A model generated the notes under the pieces. The model was not told the origin of the DNA and ran no database searches. It worked only from the letters and a program-made list of their open reading frames with translations. This document shows, piece after piece, positions 9,614 to 18,701 of a stretch of DNA of 64,000 nucleotides; position 1 is the first letter of the stretch, and each line of letters opens with the position of its first letter. Where the stretch lies: assembly GCA_947371755.1 (NCBI GenBank), contig CANBQT010000005.1, positions 1 to 64,000 of the forward strand. The letters are read 5' to 3'. Source of the stretch: Chitinophagaceae bacterium (GTDB lineage Bacteria > Bacteroidota > Bacteroidia > Chitinophagales > Chitinophagaceae). A program made the translations under genes and the position numbers.

Positions 9614-10077
9614 GAATGTATTTTTTCTACGCGGATTCCAGCATTGAGGATAGCCGGTAAAGGATCTTCCCGCATAATTTGTTGCAAACTGAATTGATAA
9701 ACTCCTTTCTTTAAATGTATGGGGCTACTTGTGATCCTGATTCTATGATCAAACACATCATCCATACCACTACCCAGCCAGCCAGTTGTATTATTTGCCA
9801 ATTGCAGATTTACCTTTTGGCTATTTGACTTTTCATTGGGTGCTGTTGTAATTACATTCAGCCAAAGATTGCTGTAATGAAATGCGTCTTCATGTCTGAT
9901 TACAACATAAATATTATAACGCGAAAGGGTATCCTTAATCTCGAATTGAAAGCCAGGCTGATACTTACTCGACCATTGGTGTTCTGGAAAGAAAACAGTT
10001 CGCTCAAAGCTGTCGAGTTTATTACAAGACCATAGAGCACTAATTAAACAAACTGCAAAAACAATTTTTTTCACCAC
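9610..10077 (-). CDS. gldH: Gliding motility lipoprotein GldH
   Basis: Lipobox ISALWSCNK and GldH-like WLNVITTAP... GWLGSGMDDVFDHRI; 4-bp overlap with the histidine kinase gene. Confidence 0.8.
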   Translation of the reverse strand: MVKKIVFAVCLISALWSCNKLDSFERTVFFPEHQWSSKYQPGFQFEIKDTLSRYNIYVVIRHEDAFHYSNLWLNVITTAPNEKSNSQKVNLQLANNTTGWLGSGMDDVFDHRIRITSSPIHLKKGVYQFSLQQIMREDPLPAILNAGIRVEKIHS

Positions 10078-10119
10078 ACTAATTTTTACAAAGATAAATG
10101 GGTTGATAATGCTTGAAGG

Positions 10120-11001
10120 TTATAGAACATTTAAAACTTGTTCTTTGGCTTTCTCCAATTCATCCTTCATCAGAATGACACATTTTTGCATCACTGCATC
10201 GTAAGCCTTAGAACCTGTTGTGTTAATCTCTCTGCCAAATTCCTGTAAAATAAAAGAGAGCTTTTTCCCTTTGCTGATATCTTTCTCGTTTAGAATATCT
10301 CTGAAATATTTACAGTGATTGTTCAAACGTACCTGTTCTTCACTAATGTCTATTTTCTCAATATAATAGATTAATTCCTGCTCCAGTCTATTAGGATCAT
10401 AGTTATCCTTACCTACGTTCTCTTCCAAAACCTTTATTAGTCCTTCACGAATACGTTGTCGACGGAGTGGCTCCAATTCAACGATCTGTTTTTGTTGAAG
10501 TTCAATATTGGTTAAACGCAATAACAAGTCTTTTTCGAGCGACTTTCCTTCATCCATTCTATGTGCATTTAGAAAAGAGATGGCTTCTTTCAAAACCAAT
10601 TCGAATCCTTTCCATTCTTCATCACTTAGCATTTCTGTAGAAGGAGTGATCACATCAGGTAATTTTAAGATCGTACTTAAAATATCGCCAGTTTGTAATT
10701 TCAACTCGGCAGCAAGTTCTGCAACAGGAAGATAATATGCTTTTGCAAGTTCTGTATTAATGGTTACAGGTTTACTGGCACCGTTTTGTTTCAGAGTGAT
10801 ATTACATTCCACACTCCCCCTTTGTAATCCTTCGCTCAAAATAGTACGAACATCAAATTCGAAGGGTTTCAAAAGAGAAGGGATATTTAAACGCAAATCG
10901 AATTGTTTTCCGTTCAGAGATTTAATCTCAACCAAAAAGGTTTTTCCGTTTATGGTTTGTTCGGCTCTTCCGTAGCCAGTCATCGAGTAAAGCATAGACA
11001 C
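10120..11001 (-). CDS. YicC/YloC family endoribonuclease-like protein
   Basis: MLYSMTGYGRAEQ N-terminus, EFGREINTTGSKAYDA C-terminal signature. Confidence 0.88.
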   Translation of the reverse strand: MSMLYSMTGYGRAEQTINGKTFLVEIKSLNGKQFDLRLNIPSLLKPFEFDVRTILSEGLQRGSVECNITLKQNGASKPVTINTELAKAYYLPVAELAAELKLQTGDILSTILKLPDVITPSTEMLSDEEWKGFELVLKEAISFLNAHRMDEGKSLEKDLLLRLTNIELQQKQIVELEPLRRQRIREGLIKVLEENVGKDNYDPNRLEQELIYYIEKIDISEEQVRLNNHCKYFRDILNEKDISKGKKLSFILQEFGREINTTGSKAYDAVMQKCVILMKDELEKAKEQVLNVL

Positions 11002-11092
11002 TTGTTATAGATGCAATGTAAGGAATGTTTTAAAAAGGGTAAATCTTATTCAAGAATCTATCAATGAATTCAAGTTTTATTCTATTAAAAGA

Positions 11093-11125
11093 AAAGAGCG
11101 GTCCGAAATATCGGAACCGCTCTTT
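11093..11125 (-). terminator. Intrinsic terminator at the end of the sus-like operon
   Basis: AAAGAGCGGTCCGAAATATCGGAACCGCTCTTT inverted repeat downstream of the minus-strand gene ending at 11154. Confidence 0.7.
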
Positions 11126-11153
11126 AAAAACCACTATTAAACGAAAAATTGAT

Positions 11154-12953
11154 TTATTGTTTAGTTAGTGTATACTGACCAGTCAAGAAATTCACATCAA
11201 TTAAATAGTTACCAGACACAGCAGGTGCTGGAGTATTTGAACCTGGAACCGCTCCGTCAGCTAATATGGTACCGCCAGTTGCACTAGATCCACCAAATTT
11301 ATGAGACCAATCTCCGTTTACAGGTAAAAGCAAGAAGCTCTTTCCAGCAGTTAAAGCAACTGTTAATTGGTAATCAGTTAAACTTATGCGTGTAAACTGT
11401 TGAGAAGGTGTAGGAACTGGATTATTCCAACCACCTGCAGTAGCATCTCCTACAATAAATAAACTACTTGGAGGAGGAACTGGTCCTAAATAAGGAGTGA
11501 CAGTATAAGTATTGGTTTGGAAGTTTACAATGATCTGATAATAACCACTTGCGGAAGGAGCTGGTGTATTTGAACCTGGAACTGCACCATCTGCTAATAA
11601 GGCTCCGCCTGAAGCACTGTTACCACCAAATTTATGACTCCAATCTCCATTAACTGGCAAGAATAAATAACTCTTACCTGCTGTCATATTTACAACTGCA
11701 CCAAAAGATACTGCATCAATTTTTGTGAATTGTTGTGATGGAACCGGAACAGGGTTTGCCCATCCGCCGTCTGTTGCATCACCTACAATAAATAAATTGG
11801 TAGGGATAGTAGTGGTGAATGGAGTTACAGTATAAGTACCTGTTTGGAAGTTAACAACGATTTGATACATACCTGATGTAGCAGGAGCTGGTGTATTTGA
11901 ACCAGGAACTGCACCATCAGCTAATAATGCACCGCCAGTTGCACTGGCGCCACCATATTTATGTCCCCAATCACCATTGGTTGGCAAGAATAAATAGCTC
12001 TTACCAGCTGTTAAATTCAAAGCAATACCATAAGATACAGCATCAATTCTAGAGAACTGTTGAGACGGAAGAGGAACAGGGTTATTCCATCCACCATCAG
12101 TTGCATCTCCTACTATATATAAGGCAGGAGGTACTGGGGTAAATGTAGTTACCTTAATATTTGTAACATTAGAATTTACCATTTGAGTAGTATAAGTGGT
12201 ACCCAAATAGCTTACCACTCTAAATTCCATAGTCTTTGTAGAACCACCAATTACACCTGCAGCAATAGCTAAAGAATTCAAATCATTTACAGTGATACTA
12301 GTTGTCAAACCTGTACCTGTTTTAATGACTTTAGGATTAGCAAAGTTTCCACCAACAGTATCCATTTGCAATGCATAGTTGATAGTATTTGTTCCATAAG
12401 AAGTTGCTGTCCATCCAAAGGAAATAGCTTTACTACTTGCATTTGCTACTAATAAAGTTAAGTCAGACGTTGAAGAAGGAGTAAGTGTAATAGGTACCAG
12501 ATAAGAAGAAATCTTAACGGTAATTACATTCGACTTCAACTGCTCATTATTATTTCCATAAGAAGAAGTAACTCTGATATCGAAAGTGAAAGATTGTCCC
12601 GGTGCAAATCCGAAAGCAGCTAAAATATTATTCAGCTGTTGTCCGGTAAAAGAAATACTAGGCTTTCCAACTACGATACTGGTAATTTCTTTTGCAAAAT
12701 TGCGACCAGTTGAATCGATCTCTAATATAAATTTCTGTGTATTAGAATCGGTTGCATAATTAGGATTGGTCCAAGAAAAAGAAGCCACCACTTTATTGGA
12801 ATCACTCGGCGCAGGAGTGATATTGATAGAGGATGCGGATAATGTTACCGGAGTACCATTACCAAATATAGGCAAAGACCCCACTTTGTTACATGCCGTA
12901 AGTACAATGGCAAGAACTAATGTGAGAATGCCTGCTTTTAATAAATATTTCAT
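11154..12953 (-). CDS. SusE/SusF-like starch-binding outer membrane lipoprotein with three tandem C-terminal modules
   Basis: Lipobox VLTACNK; N-terminal SusE-like Ig modules; three copies of (L)YIVGDATDGGWNNPVP..QQF..FLP.NGDW.HKYGG..A. Confidence 0.82.
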   Translation of the reverse strand: MKYLLKAGILTLVLAIVLTACNKVGSLPIFGNGTPVTLSASSINITPAPSDSNKVVASFSWTNPNYATDSNTQKFILEIDSTGRNFAKEITSIVVGKPSISFTGQQLNNILAAFGFAPGQSFTFDIRVTSSYGNNNEQLKSNVITVKISSYLVPITLTPSSTSDLTLLVANASSKAISFGWTATSYGTNTINYALQMDTVGGNFANPKVIKTGTGLTTSITVNDLNSLAIAAGVIGGSTKTMEFRVVSYLGTTYTTQMVNSNVTNIKVTTFTPVPPALYIVGDATDGGWNNPVPLPSQQFSRIDAVSYGIALNLTAGKSYLFLPTNGDWGHKYGGASATGGALLADGAVPGSNTPAPATSGMYQIVVNFQTGTYTVTPFTTTIPTNLFIVGDATDGGWANPVPVPSQQFTKIDAVSFGAVVNMTAGKSYLFLPVNGDWSHKFGGNSASGGALLADGAVPGSNTPAPSASGYYQIIVNFQTNTYTVTPYLGPVPPPSSLFIVGDATAGGWNNPVPTPSQQFTRISLTDYQLTVALTAGKSFLLLPVNGDWSHKFGGSSATGGTILADGAVPGSNTPAPAVSGNYLIDVNFLTGQYTLTKQ

Positions 12954-13011
12954 AAGTTTTTTTTTAGTTGAATGAATTAACAGTTACCTGATTAATTCTC
13001 TCTTTAAAAAA

Positions 13012-13848
13012 TTATTGTTTGGTAAGAGTATATGTTCCCTTTTGGAAATCAACGTCTATCTTATAAGTTCCGCTAGCAGCAGGACCAGGGAAGTTATCGC
13101 TAAAGTCATAGCCAAAAACGCCACCTGTTTCGCCTGAAGGAGGCGCTGCAGTTTTGTTACAAGCAAATTTATGACCCCAGTCTCCGTTCAAAGGCAAAAA
13201 CAAAAATTCTTGACCACCAGTTAATGGAACTGTAATAGAATACAATGTAGTGCTAACCTTAGTAAATTGCTGTGTTGGAACCGGAACCGGATTACCCCAA
13301 CCCCCACCAGTTGCACTTCCAACTAAGTATAAAACACCACCAGATGGCACTGCTACTTTTGGAGGAGGATTATAAGGTGTTACAGTGAAAACTAATTTAT
13401 TTGAAATAAGAGCGGTAGCTACATTCCCATTCATGCTTGCTTTAATACGCACATCAATGCTTGCTGGAGTTCCTATTGTTAAATTTAAATTTGCAATCAA
13501 TGAATTGAATTGGTCTTGTGTATAGGTAATGGCAAGATCTTTTGCAATTGATATTGTAATCTTATTTGCTCCTGCAAAGTTATTACCTGTTTTATCAATT
13601 TCAAGGGTATAAGCAACGTCTTGCGAACTGATACCATTTACAAATTGATAGTTTGGATTAGACCAAGAGAAAACAACTCCAACCTGATCTTTAGTTGCGT
13701 ACGTTAATGGAATCGTACTACTAACAGATGCAGTAAGTGCTGGTGCAGTTCCGCCTTGGAAGAATTGTTGAGCCTCATCTTTCTTACAAGAGCCAAGCAT
13801 CATTGCAATGGCACTTATAAAAAACAGTTTTGAGATAATTAATTTCAT
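13012..13848 (-). CDS. SusE-like outer membrane lipoprotein
   Basis: Lipobox MLGSCKK, SusE-like N-terminus, one module LYLVGSATGGGWGNPVPVPTQQF. Confidence 0.82.
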   Translation of the reverse strand: MKLIISKLFFISAIAMMLGSCKKDEAQQFFQGGTAPALTASVSSTIPLTYATKDQVGVVFSWSNPNYQFVNGISSQDVAYTLEIDKTGNNFAGANKITISIAKDLAITYTQDQFNSLIANLNLTIGTPASIDVRIKASMNGNVATALISNKLVFTVTPYNPPPKVAVPSGGVLYLVGSATGGGWGNPVPVPTQQFTKVSTTLYSITVPLTGGQEFLFLPLNGDWGHKFACNKTAAPPSGETGGVFGYDFSDNFPGPAASGTYKIDVDFQKGTYTLTKQ

Positions 13849-13874
13849 GACAGTTATTTTAATAAGTTAAAATT

Positions 13875-15464
13875 TTAATATCCTGGATTCTGAACAAGTT
13901 TCACATTTGATGAAATATCAGAAGAAGGAATAGGATAGATCTTACGATAAGACGCTACACTAGTGCCACTTGCTACACCACCTTTCCAAGGCCATAAATA
14001 AGTAGATTCTACAAATTTATTATAGCGAATCAAATCTGTTCTTCTGAAACCTTCCCAATATAATTCCCTTCCTCTTTCATTCAAGATAAAATCAGTTGTT
14101 AACTGACCTGAAGCAATATTACCAGTTGCATCGCCATAAGCACGTGTACGTAAATTATTTACATAAGTTAATGCTAATGCTGCATCGCCACCAGTACCAC
14201 CTCTTAAAGTTGCTTCTGCATAAACTAAATATTGCTCAGCCAAACGGAAGATTGGAAAGTCAATATCAACCCATGTTAAGCTAGAACCTTTAGCTCCTGA
14301 TTTTGTAACGTTTCTAAATTTTGTAACTGCATAACCATCAGTAAAACTGGTTAGATCAGCAATATCTAAATTCTGACCAGGTGTGTAAAATTGTGCACGC
14401 TTATCTGCAGTACCTGTAACGTCAGGAAATAAAGCTGGTAAGTTTTTAGTAGATCTGATTCCAGACCAACCTCCATCAATACCAAAATTAGATGCTGTCA
14501 TAGATCCACCTACTGGAGCGTGTGTTAAGAAAGTAGTACCTCCCCAATTTTGAGTTTTTAAACCATCATAATTGATAGTTAAAATAAACTCATTGGTATT
14601 ACTATTATTATCAGCCAGCATCAATTGAGTATAGTTTGGAATCAAAGTATAACCTGCATCAATTACTTTCTTAGAATAGGTAATTGCATCAGCCCATCTT
14701 GCTGTTCCTGTATATACTTGTGCATTCAAATAAATACGAGACAATAATGACCAAGCAGCAGCTTTATCAGCACGTCCATATTCATTTGATTTTGCAGCAA
14801 CTAAACTTCCTTCAATTGCTTTTAATTCAGATTCAACATAACTAAACAATTGAGCTCTGGTTGCTTGAGCTGGCAATACAGACCCCAATGCATCTTTTTC
14901 AGTTGCCATTGGTCCGGTTCCAAACAAGTCCATAATTACCCAATATTGATACGCACGTAGAAATCTTGCTTCTGTTGCATACAATTTAATCGCATCAGCA
15001 TCCGCTCCACTAATACCTCTTGATGCAAGGTTTGCATCAGATGATTGGTTGATGAAGTCGTTACACAAAGTGATCTGATAGTAAGCACGATAGTATAAAC
15101 CAGTTAACATAGGATTACTGGAAGACCAGTTCATGTTGTGAAAATCCTGAATACCAGGATCACCCCAGGAAACAACTGCTTCATCAGTACTTAATTCTTG
15201 AGCTTTCCAGAATAGACGTAAGAAATCAGATGTTCCTTCATCAATTCCTTGGATATCTCCATTACCTGCAGGACCTTGGTTTCCTGTTAAAGCAAAACTT
15301 CCGTAAACTTTAGCGAAAGCTTGTTTATAACCAGCAGGAGTGCTATACACCTGAGAAGCGGTTACGTCGTTAGTAGGAAGAAGATCTAACTTCTTGGTAC
15401 AAGACGCAAAGCTACCAGCGAGAAAGCCTGCGGTTATAACGATTTTAAAAATATTCTTTTTCAT
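13875..15464 (-). CDS. SusD/RagB family nutrient-binding outer membrane lipoprotein
   Basis: ASCTKKLDLLPTNDVTASQVY N-terminus; ERGRELYWEGFRRTDLIRYNKF; YPIPSSDISSN C-terminal pattern. Confidence 0.93.
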   Translation of the reverse strand: MKKNIFKIVITAGFLAGSFASCTKKLDLLPTNDVTASQVYSTPAGYKQAFAKVYGSFALTGNQGPAGNGDIQGIDEGTSDFLRLFWKAQELSTDEAVVSWGDPGIQDFHNMNWSSSNPMLTGLYYRAYYQITLCNDFINQSSDANLASRGISGADADAIKLYATEARFLRAYQYWVIMDLFGTGPMATEKDALGSVLPAQATRAQLFSYVESELKAIEGSLVAAKSNEYGRADKAAAWSLLSRIYLNAQVYTGTARWADAITYSKKVIDAGYTLIPNYTQLMLADNNSNTNEFILTINYDGLKTQNWGGTTFLTHAPVGGSMTASNFGIDGGWSGIRSTKNLPALFPDVTGTADKRAQFYTPGQNLDIADLTSFTDGYAVTKFRNVTKSGAKGSSLTWVDIDFPIFRLAEQYLVYAEATLRGGTGGDAALALTYVNNLRTRAYGDATGNIASGQLTTDFILNERGRELYWEGFRRTDLIRYNKFVESTYLWPWKGGVASGTSVASYRKIYPIPSSDISSNVKLVQNPGY

Positions 15465-15580
15465 GTGTTAATGTTTATTGTTTTTTTGCCACATGGAATT
15501 CGCCACAAATTCTTTTATTAAGACTATCAATTAAGTGGCTCATTTCATAATTATTTTTTGTGTTATTACTTGTATTTAGA

Positions 15581-18500
15581 TCAGAAATCAAGATTTAAAC
15601 CAATTACAATTGTTCTAGGTCTTGGATAAAAATTGTTATCAATTCCTCCATTCATTTCTGGGTCTAGTCCTTTGTATTTAGTAATTACAAAAGCATTCTG
15701 AACGTTTGCACTTAAACGAAGATTTGCTTTATTATGCAATACTTTTCCTACATTATAGCCTATGTTAATATTATCCATTCTTAAGAATGATGCATTTTGA
15801 ACATAGTAATCAGACAAGTAATAGTTTGTTCCGTTACCACTAAAGTTTGTGTACAATACATCAGTTGAACCATTGTTTACATAACCAATTGGGTTAATCA
15901 AATTACGAATGGTACCAGAACTAGATGCAGTATTGTTGTATAAATAGTTTCCAACATTTGCTCTCATTACAAAACCTGCATTAAATTTCTTGTAGGTTAA
16001 GTTGGTACTAAAACCGAAGAACATTACAGGATCAGCTCCTTTGTATTGATACAAATCTTTTTCGTTGATTACACCATCACGATTCAAATCATCGAACAGA
16101 TTATCAATTGGTTTACCTGTTGTTGGATCGTATACTTGTTTGTAAACAAAGAAAGCACCACGATTATAACCTACAGAATTAATCAAAATTGAATTACCTG
16201 TACCACCTGAAATGCCACCATATCTTGCTCCTGCATAAGAAGGATCATCAGAGATAGTTAATTTGGTGATTTTGTTTTTGTTATAAGTTGCGTTGAATGC
16301 GATATCCCAAGTCAGATCCTTTCCTTTGATCGCTTGATAGTTGATACTAAATTCAACACCTTTATTTTCCATACTTCCTACGTTAGCTACAATTTTATTA
16401 GAGAAGTTTGTACCAGCTGGCTGGTTAATCTCATTTAATAAATCTGTTGTATTCTTAACATAGTATTCGATACTACCTGTGATACGATTATTTAAGAAAC
16501 CATAATCCAAGGCAATATTAGTTGTTGCAGTTTGTTCCCACTTTCTATTATAGTAGTAACCACCTGGTCTGTACATTTGATAATAAGTATTACCTAATTG
16601 ATAAGAACCTGTTCCACCACTTAAGTTATAATAAGAAATGTAATCATAGTTACCGATACCATCTTGCTGACCAGTAACACCATAGCCTACTCTGAATTTC
16701 AAATCAGAGATCGCATCTACATTTTTTAAGAAAGATTCGTTTTTAGCTCTCCATGCAAAAGCTGCAGATGGGAAGATACCATAACGATTATCAGGATTAA
16801 ATTTAGAAGAACCATCTCTACGAACAGAGGCAGTCATGATATAAGTATTGCTAATTGAAAAATTAACACGACCCATATAAGATAACAATGAATTCTCAGG
16901 TTGATCGTAAGGATAGTTTGGAGAACTTACTACAGTTTTGTCATAAGTAAGATCAGAGTAGTTATAGTTCTTTGTTTTGTAGTCTTGGAACTCATAACCA
17001 GCAATTGCTTCAATACGACTATCTATTGCCTTTAAATCTTTCGTATAATTTAAATAAGCATTTAAGTACTGGTTATTCTTAACCTGCTTGTATTGATTAT
17101 TTACACCGCCATGAAATACACCAGCAGGGTCTTTAAATCTTCTGTAAGAACCAGCTGCGCTATCGTTTACTACAATAGTTCCTGTTCCCTGAGAATAATC
17201 ATAACCAACGTTTACAATTGCACGTAAGTCAGCAAAGAAATGTAATTTATAATCAATCACTGCATTTCCAATACTTCTTTGAACATTGCTTCTATCATCT
17301 CTCTGCATTAAAATACCTAGTGGATTTCTTGGAGCCAATGTTTCTAAACCTGTACTAGCATAGTTATTTGCATTTAACCATTCCCAGTATCCACCATATC
17401 TTGCTTTGTTAGAATATACTTGTTGTGTAGGATCAAAAAACACAGCCGAACCAATTGCACCTTGATTTGCAAAACGGCTTTTACTAAAGGATCCTTTTAC
17501 ATTGATATCAATTTTCAAATGGTTATCCAATAAAGTTGGATTTAAGGTAAGTCCCACTGAAGTACGTTCAAGGTTACCAGTTTTTAAAATACCATTCTGA
17601 TTTAAATACCCAAGTGATACTCGATAAGGTAAGTTTTTGAACCCACCAGAAATACTTAGGTTATTATCAGTACCAATTGCATTTTGATAAATTTGATCTT
17701 GCCAATCTGTTTTTGATGTTCCTAATTTGGCAATAATATTTGAAGGAGCATTTGCTTTAACCAATGCAGTAACTTGATCAGCATTTAAAACATCCACTTT
17801 CTTAGATATACTAGCTGATGATAATTGAGAGCTAAAGCTAAATGTTGGTGTGCCTTTTTTACCTTTTTTAGTTGTAATCAAGATTACCCCGTTTGATGCT
17901 CTGGAACCATAGATGGCTGTTGCAGATGCATCTTTTAAAACAGTAAATGTTTCGATATCATTTGGGTTGATCATGCTCAATGGATTTGCAACACCGGAGA
18001 TTCCGTCATTGCTCAAAGGCATTCCATCAACAACGATCAAAGGATCGTTACTAGCATTCAAAGATGAACCACCACGAATACGAATAGTACTTCCAGAACC
18101 TGGAGCACCACCGTTTGAAGTGATAGCCACACCCGCAATTTTACCAGAGATTAATTGTTCAGGTGTTGTAATAGCGCCCTTTACGAAATCTTTGGAGCTA
18201 ATTGTTGAAACAGCACCTGTTAAATCTTTTTTCTTAGCAGAACCATAACCGATCACCACTACTTCATTTAATGAAGAGTTTACTTGATCAAGTTTGATCT
18301 GAAGGTTACTACCGTCGCCGATAGCAATTTCTTTTGTTGCATAGCTAACAGAACTAATCACCAATGTATTGGCAGATGCAGGAACTCTCAAACTGAAAGA
18401 ACCATTTGCTCCTGTTGATACACCAATTGTTGTTCCCTTAACCAAAACTGAAGCGCCAACGAGGACTGCTCCGTCTTTTGAATCTGTTACCTTTCCGGTA

Positions 18501-18583
18501 ACCACTTTGTCTTGTGCTAAAGCCGGCATGGCAAATGCGAGCATTGCCGTAACAAAGGCTAATAGCAATCGTTTAATGTTCAT
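15581..18583 (-). CDS. SusC/RagA family TonB-linked outer membrane protein
   Basis: Carboxypeptidase-like N-terminal domain (VTGKVTDSKDGAVLVGASVLVKGT), plug (VVIGYGSAKKKDLTGAVS, IRIRGGSSLNASNDPLIVVDGMPL), terminal NLDF. Confidence 0.95.
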   Translation of the reverse strand: MNIKRLLLAFVTAMLAFAMPALAQDKVVTGKVTDSKDGAVLVGASVLVKGTTIGVSTGANGSFSLRVPASANTLVISSVSYATKEIAIGDGSNLQIKLDQVNSSLNEVVVIGYGSAKKKDLTGAVSTISSKDFVKGAITTPEQLISGKIAGVAITSNGGAPGSGSTIRIRGGSSLNASNDPLIVVDGMPLSNDGISGVANPLSMINPNDIETFTVLKDASATAIYGSRASNGVILITTKKGKKGTPTFSFSSQLSSASISKKVDVLNADQVTALVKANAPSNIIAKLGTSKTDWQDQIYQNAIGTDNNLSISGGFKNLPYRVSLGYLNQNGILKTGNLERTSVGLTLNPTLLDNHLKIDINVKGSFSKSRFANQGAIGSAVFFDPTQQVYSNKARYGGYWEWLNANNYASTGLETLAPRNPLGILMQRDDRSNVQRSIGNAVIDYKLHFFADLRAIVNVGYDYSQGTGTIVVNDSAAGSYRRFKDPAGVFHGGVNNQYKQVKNNQYLNAYLNYTKDLKAIDSRIEAIAGYEFQDYKTKNYNYSDLTYDKTVVSSPNYPYDQPENSLLSYMGRVNFSISNTYIMTASVRRDGSSKFNPDNRYGIFPSAAFAWRAKNESFLKNVDAISDLKFRVGYGVTGQQDGIGNYDYISYYNLSGGTGSYQLGNTYYQMYRPGGYYYNRKWEQTATTNIALDYGFLNNRITGSIEYYVKNTTDLLNEINQPAGTNFSNKIVANVGSMENKGVEFSINYQAIKGKDLTWDIAFNATYNKNKITKLTISDDPSYAGARYGGISGGTGNSILINSVGYNRGAFFVYKQVYDPTTGKPIDNLFDDLNRDGVINEKDLYQYKGADPVMFFGFSTNLTYKKFNAGFVMRANVGNYLYNNTASSSGTIRNLINPIGYVNNGSTDVLYTNFSGNGTNYYLSDYYVQNASFLRMDNINIGYNVGKVLHNKANLRLSANVQNAFVITKYKGLDPEMNGGIDNNFYPRPRTIVIGLNLDF

Positions 18584-18701
18584 AATAGTGGTTTTTGTAT
18601 ATAAAATTTTGACTTAAAAATCTTCGAATCACCTGAGAGGTGAATTTTCAGCCTGGAGGATGAAATAGGAAACTGATGTTGATTTGAGTATTCATGGATA
18701 T

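Noticed and set aside
11390-12130. Regularly spaced similar DNA segments that could be mistaken for a repeat array
   Set aside because: They are in-frame tandem protein modules of the SusF-like gene with roughly 330-bp periods, not CRISPR repeats.
17913-18617. Plus-strand ORFs of 111 and 82 aa opposite SusC
   Set aside because: Shadow ORFs over the conserved plug and N-terminal domain; residue bias reflects the complement of the coding strand.
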